Assembly (NCBI GenBank): GCA_015478645.1
Contig: JADMIL010000032.1
Location: 1 to 37,402, forward strand
Direction of reading: 5' to 3'
Source of the DNA: Candidatus Binataceae bacterium
Lineage (GTDB): Bacteria > Desulfobacterota > Binatia > Binatales > Binataceae
Length of the DNA stretch: 37,402 nt
Shown here: positions 33,857 to 37,402 of the stretch, piece by piece
Layout: every line of letters begins with the position of its first letter
Numbering within the stretch: position 1 is the stretch's first letter
Notes under the pieces: model-generated
Databases searched by the model: none
What the model was told of the DNA's origin: nothing
Seen by the model: only the letters and a program-made list of their open reading frames with translations
Program-made: the position numbers and the translations under genes

Positions 33857-34831
33857 ATGGACCTGTTGATCTCGACCGGCGTCTTCGCGCTGGTACTGGT
33901 GATTGCCGTAGTACTGATGCTCGGCCATGGCGACGAGCGCGACCGCGCCGCCGAACTCCTCGAAGAGGTCACGCGGGAACGCGCCGATCCCGACGAATTC
34001 GGCCTGATGCGCACTCGCGGGCGCCATCGCGCGCCGATCTCGGCCAGCAGCCGGCAGGAAGTCCTCGCGTTTATCTATCGCCTCAACCTGATGCGCCGGT
34101 TCGAGGAGAGCATGTGGCAGGCAGGCATCTACATGCGGGTCTCGGAAATCCTGCTGGTGGTGGTCCTGCTGGCCGGCGCGGGCATCGGTGCCGGCGAAAT
34201 CTTCTGGCATAGCACGCTCTTCGCTCTGGCCACGGGTGCCGGACTCTGCGCCATTCCGATCTTCTATGTCAGGATCCGGCGCAAGCGCCGGATGAAGTCT
34301 TTTGCGATGCAATTGCCGTTCGCGCTCGATCTGATCAAGTCGTCGCTCGAAGCGGGCCATTCGCTGCTGCGCGGATTGCAGGTCCTGGTGCAGGAATTTG
34401 CCGATCCGCTCGGTGGCGAATTCCGCACGGTACTCGAGCAGGCGCGGCTCGGGATGCCGCTCGGGCAGGCCTTCGACGAGCTGCTGACCCGCGTGCCCGA
34501 AGAGGATTTGCGCCTGCTGGTCGTCGCCATCAAAGTACAGAGCGAGGTCGGCAGCAGTCTCGCCCAGATCGTCGGGCGGCTGTCGGAAATTGTCCGTACC
34601 CGCCAGCGCCTGCAGCAGCAGATTCATGCGATGACCGCGCAATCGCGGATGAGCGGGATGATCGTCGGCCTGCTGCCCGCGATCGTGCTGGCCGCCTTCA
34701 GCGTGGTGCAGCCGAGCTATGCGCATGTCCTGTTTCTGGATCCGATGGGGCAGAAGGCGCTCAAGGCCGCGATCGTGCTCGACACCATGGCCTTTTTTAC
34801 TATTCGCAAAATACTCCAGGTCAATTACTAG
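33857..34831 (+). CDS. tadB: TadB inner-membrane platform protein
   Basis: The 324-aa protein has an N-terminal membrane helix (about 4-23), a cytoplasmic region, a pair of helices (about 96-145) and a GspF-type domain (FALDLIKSSLEAGHSLLRGLQVL, about 157-270) with the conserved G-x-L-L/GQAFDEL run. C-terminal helices end the protein (about 270-320). It is one of two platform proteins that pair with TadC beneath the TadA ATPase. GGAG precedes the ATG by seven bases. Confidence 0.9.
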   Translation: MDLLISTGVFALVLVIAVVLMLGHGDERDRAAELLEEVTRERADPDEFGLMRTRGRHRAPISASSRQEVLAFIYRLNLMRRFEESMWQAGIYMRVSEILLVVVLLAGAGIGAGEIFWHSTLFALATGAGLCAIPIFYVRIRRKRRMKSFAMQLPFALDLIKSSLEAGHSLLRGLQVLVQEFADPLGGEFRTVLEQARLGMPLGQAFDELLTRVPEEDLRLLVVAIKVQSEVGSSLAQIVGRLSEIVRTRQRLQQQIHAMTAQSRMSGMIVGLLPAIVLAAFSVVQPSYAHVLFLDPMGQKALKAAIVLDTMAFFTIRKILQVNY

Positions 34832-34905
34832 GCGGAAGCTCCCGCGCTGAGTAATGGCGTTCGCGATGGTTTAGTGAGAGCCACCGCGCATCACTAGATA
34901 TTCAA

Positions 34906-34943
34906 AAGATGCCCAGTCGATTAAGCAAGATGCGCAGTCGCTT
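34906..34943. repeat. 17-bp direct repeat before tadC
   Basis: AAGATGCCCAGTCGATT (34906-34922) and AAGATGCGCAGTCGCTT (34927-34943) match at 15 of 17 positions with a 21-bp period, two helical turns. They lie 50 to 87 bp upstream of the tadC ATG, in a spacer with lower GC than the genes. Confidence 0.5.
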
Positions 34944-34992
34944 GATCAGAGACAGAAATAGTTAATGGAATACGCACAGGAGTATCGCTGAG

Positions 34993-35928
34993 ATGAGCAC
35001 TACGCTCGTGAGCTTCGTTATATTCTGCCTGGTTGGCATCGTCGCAACCGGCCTCTACGTCGCGCTCTACGGCAGCCATCGCGTATTCCAGGAGCGCTTC
35101 TCCGAGATGGCATTGAAGTTGCGCATGGAAAAGGGTGCCGGCCAATTCGGCGACAGCCCGATGCCGGACGGGCTCGCGCGCTCGATGTTCGGCTGGGCGT
35201 TGAAGCGGATGCCGGCGGCGAAGGGCACGCCGTCGGTCGAGAAGCTCGCGCAGACCCTCGTACGCGCCGGCTTTATGCGCTCAGCCGCGGTGCCGATTTT
35301 CCAGTTGATTCGACTGATCTCGGCGGTCGCCGGCGGCGTACTCGGTGCGGTCGCCGCCCTGGTGCTCGGCGGATCGGCCGGCCGTATGCTGCTCTTCGTC
35401 ATGATCGGCGTGTTGCTCGGAACCATCGGGCCGATCTATTACCTGCGCCGGCGTTCGCGTAAACGCCAGGCCGATATTTCCCGCCAGCTCTCGGATGTCC
35501 TCGATCTGCTCGTGGTCTGTGTCGAGGCCGGTCTAGGACTGTTCGAAGCGATCAAGATCGTGGGCGACGAGACCGAACGCCAGGGCCAGGCGATTGGCGG
35601 CGAACTGGCGCTGGTCTCGGGTGAAGTTGCCGCCGGCGCGTCGCTCGGGCAGGCCTTGCGCAGCCTCGCGGATCGCACCTCGGTCGAGGACGTGAAGCCG
35701 TTGGCGGCGACCCTGATCCAGAGCGAACAGCTCGGTGCGCAGATCGGTCCCGCATTGCGTTCGAGTTCCGATTCGATGCGCAACAAGCGCCGCTTTCGCG
35801 CCGAAGAGGCGGCGCAGAAGAGCGTGATCAAAATCCTTTTCCCGCTCGTGCTGTTCGTGCTGCCCGCGATGTTGATCGTCATATTGGCGCCCGCGATGAT
35901 CCAGGCGATCCGCACGCTCAGTCAGTAG
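34993..35928 (+). CDS. tadC: TadC inner-membrane platform protein
   Basis: The 311-aa partner of TadB has an N-terminal membrane helix (about 4-26), two helices at about 98-152 and a GspF-type domain (LSDVLDLLVVCVEAGLGLFEAIKIV, about 168-280). It ends with a C-terminal helix (ILFPLVLFVLPAMLIVILAP). The 161-bp gap to tadB contains the direct repeat listed separately. Together the two form the pilus platform. The ribosome binding site before the ATG is not obvious. Confidence 0.9.
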   Translation: MSTTLVSFVIFCLVGIVATGLYVALYGSHRVFQERFSEMALKLRMEKGAGQFGDSPMPDGLARSMFGWALKRMPAAKGTPSVEKLAQTLVRAGFMRSAAVPIFQLIRLISAVAGGVLGAVAALVLGGSAGRMLLFVMIGVLLGTIGPIYYLRRRSRKRQADISRQLSDVLDLLVVCVEAGLGLFEAIKIVGDETERQGQAIGGELALVSGEVAAGASLGQALRSLADRTSVEDVKPLAATLIQSEQLGAQIGPALRSSSDSMRNKRRFRAEEAAQKSVIKILFPLVLFVLPAMLIVILAPAMIQAIRTLSQ

Positions 35929-36013
35929 GCCGGCGCTTCTCGCGCCCTGAGGCGTCGCGCCGCGGCCGGCGCCGCCCTTGACCTGCCGGCCGCCGGACCG
36001 TAACGCTCGTGGC

Positions 36014-36499
36014 ATGGATCAATCGGCGCTTCGGCTGCGTGCCATGGAACTGTGGAACGAGGGCGTGACCTGCCATATGCGCGGCGATTTCCACCACGCG
36101 ATCACGCTCTACGGAAAATCCATCGACGTGTTGCCCACCGCCGAGGCCTATACTTTTCGCGGCTGGGCCTTGCGCATGCTCGGGCGGCTCGATGACGCGA
36201 TTGCCGAATGTATGAAAGCGATCGAGGTCGATCCCACCTTCGGCAATCCATATAACGATATCGGCTCTTATCTGATGTCGCGCGGTGACCTCGACGAGGC
36301 GGTTGAATGGTTCGTGAAGGCCAAGGCCGCGCCGCGCTACGAACCGCGCCATTACCCATTCATGAATCTCGGCCGCCTGTATGCCGCCAAGGGGATGGTG
36401 CAGTGGGCGATACGCGAGTTCGACGGCGCGCTGGCGATCGAGCCGGGCGAGCCCACCTGCCTCGAAATGCTCGCGCGGCTGCGCACGATGCTCAATTAG
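36014..36499 (+). CDS. TPR protein (TadD-like position)
   Basis: The 161-aa protein is built of tetratricopeptide repeats: a repeat beginning AMELWNEGVTCHMRGDFHHAITLYGKSID, a second AYTFRGWALRMLGRLDDAIAECMKAIEVDP, a third NPYNDIGSYLMSRGDLDEAVEWF and a fourth FMNLGRLYAAKGMVQWAIREFDGALAIEP. There is no lipobox or signal peptide, unlike a classic TadD lipoprotein, so any link to the Tad machine rests on position after tadC. It begins at the ATG at 36014 with a weak ribosome binding site. An earlier start at 35978 would add 12 residues. Confidence 0.75.
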   Translation: MDQSALRLRAMELWNEGVTCHMRGDFHHAITLYGKSIDVLPTAEAYTFRGWALRMLGRLDDAIAECMKAIEVDPTFGNPYNDIGSYLMSRGDLDEAVEWFVKAKAAPRYEPRHYPFMNLGRLYAAKGMVQWAIREFDGALAIEPGEPTCLEMLARLRTMLN

Positions 36500-36530
36500 C
36501 CGCACTATACCGCGCGCGGAGGTTTGCCCG

Positions 36531-36980
36531 ATGATGCCAAAGGTTGGAGAGCAGGCGCCCGACTTCACACTGATTAGCCACGAAGGCTTGCAAGTCGCGC
36601 TCGCGCGCCTGCGCGGGCGCAAAGTGATCCTCTGGTTCTTTCCCGAGGCCGCTACCCCGGGCTGCACACTCGAGGGTTGTTCCTTCCGCGATCAAATGAA
36701 CTATTTCGACGAGAACAATATCGTCGTGCTCGGTATCAGCTTCAACGACGTCGAGCGCAACGACGAATTTGCCGCCCAATACCAATTTCCCTTCCCGCTG
36801 CTCTGCGATACCGATCGGACGGTCGGAATGGCCTACGGCGCGTGCGACGATCCGAGGGCCCGCAATGCTAACCGGATCAGCTTTCTGATCGACGAGGACG
36901 GTCAGATCGCGCGGGTCTACGACAGCGTGAATCCGCGCGACCATGCGGCGCAGGTGCTCGCCGACGTGCTGGGCGTGTGA
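36531..36980 (+). CDS. bcp: Thiol peroxidase of the BCP/PrxQ group
   Basis: The 149-aa peroxiredoxin carries the peroxidatic Cys45 in EAATPGCTLEG and the resolving Cys50 five residues on, the pairing of BCP/PrxQ. The same spacing and numbers are found in E. coli BCP. WFFPEA, GISFND and a C-terminal FLIDEDGQI are also family marks. It reduces peroxides with thioredoxin. GGAGG (36518-36522) stands eight bases before the ATG. A larger open frame upstream overlaps the TPR gene and is rejected. Confidence 0.92.
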   Translation: MMPKVGEQAPDFTLISHEGLQVALARLRGRKVILWFFPEAATPGCTLEGCSFRDQMNYFDENNIVVLGISFNDVERNDEFAAQYQFPFPLLCDTDRTVGMAYGACDDPRARNANRISFLIDEDGQIARVYDSVNPRDHAAQVLADVLGV

Positions 36981-37235
36981 TTCGGCCAACGCGTCAGGCC
37001 GCGTGATAAAGGCCGTGGGCGCGCGGGATCCGATTCCCATTTTGGTACAATTTTCCGTCATTACGATGGCGTCGCGCCATTAATTGGTCGCTCGAGGCGG
37101 GCCGTCTTCCAATGAACCACGCGATCATTTTAACTCGCCGTCGCGTTGCCGATGGCCTGTCGCTTGCTTGATGGACTGTTGTGGGGGCGATGTCACGCGC
37201 ATCGCGCCTGCGGCAATGGTGATGGCGATTTTGCA

Positions 37236-37402
37236 ATGGAACACAGCTTGACGGACGGCTCGGTACTCGTCACCGCCGCAGAGACGGGGGGCGATGCGGG
37301 CGAATGGATCGATGTCGATAGCCTCGCGCTGGGGTGCGAGAATATCGGCGGGATGGTGGTGCAATCGGCGCACATGCGGCGGGTGTTGAAGACGATCGCG
37401 CG
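37236..37402 (+). CDS. N-terminus of a possible sigma-54 activator (cut by the window edge)
   Basis: Only the first 55 codons are present. The end, IGGMVVQSAHMRRVLKTIAR, resembles the entry to the AAA+ domain of NtrC-type sigma-54 activators (typically GxSxxMRxVLxxIxR). A receiver domain is absent unless the frame, open upstream to an ATG at 37152, is longer. The start is uncertain, and no good ribosome binding site is seen. If right, it could drive the -24/-12 element before flp. The 255 bases before it hold no other gene. Confidence 0.45.
   Translation, partial: MEHSLTDGSVLVTAAETGGDAGEWIDVDSLALGCENIGGMVVQSAHMRRVLKTIA

Overview
The window is a GC-rich bacterial chromosome segment with frequent GTG and TTG starts and mostly strong GGAGG-type ribosome binding sites. 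The gene mix is that of an environmental, metabolically versatile Gram-negative: KorAB 2-oxoacid:ferredoxin oxidoreductase, acyl-CoA dehydrogenase and enoyl-CoA hydratase-like enzymes, class III polyhydroxyalkanoate (PHA) synthase, a DUF1573 protein, a Tat-exported molybdoenzyme and Tad pili. I infer a deltaproteobacterial or Desulfobacterota/Binatota-like lineage, with low confidence because there is no rRNA or marker phylogeny here.

Layout. 1-7.2 kb (+): a DUF1573 exported protein, a YiiX-like papain-fold protein, a small unknown protein, rhodanese, cobalamin adenosyltransferase, a glyoxalase II/persulfide dioxygenase-like metallo-hydrolase, NAD-dependent DNA ligase and acylphosphatase. 7.2-10.3 kb (+): korA-korB behind a hairpin-bearing leader, closed by a clear intrinsic terminator. 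10.3-14.7 kb (-): amidohydrolase, a DprE2-DprE1-like epimerase pair and a cupin dioxygenase-like gene. 14.9-16.6 kb (+): a low-GC DNA methyltransferase fused to an Mrr-like nuclease domain, bracketed by a 16-bp near-repeat (a likely acquired restriction-modification island). 16.8-18.1 kb (+): membrane cytochrome b plus Tat/lipobox molybdopterin oxidoreductase. 18.3-21.4 kb: acyl-CoA dehydrogenase (-), UPF0175 protein (+), glyoxalase I (+), alpha/beta hydrolase (-). 21.4-24.5 kb: a Crp/Fnr-type regulator diverging from a PHA operon (PhaE/PhaR-like subunit, PhaC, phasin-like protein) that ends at a strong terminator. 24.7-27.3 kb (+): two alpha/beta hydrolases and an enoyl-CoA hydratase-like protein. 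27.3-28.2 kb: mostly noncoding. 28.2-29.9 kb: a secreted Asp-box beta-propeller protein. 30.0-36.5 kb (+): a Tad (Flp) pilus locus: flp, tadZ, tadA, tadB, tadC and a TPR gene. 36.5-37.4 kb: a BCP-type peroxiredoxin and, at the edge, what looks like the N-terminus of a sigma-54 activator.

The most unusual part is the Tad locus. Its genes are separated by AT-richer spacers with distinct regulatory-looking structure: a sigma-54-like -24/-12 element with two upstream dyads before flp, two strong hairpins between flp and tadZ, four TGATAATT-type repeats at 16-17 bp intervals before tadA, and a 17-bp direct repeat before tadC. No secretin, CpaB or prepilin peptidase gene lies in the window. Other notable points are the DprE1/DprE2 pair with serine at the position of mycobacterial Cys387, nested dyads between the Crp-like gene and the PHA operon, and a perfect 34-bp palindrome at 18202-18235.
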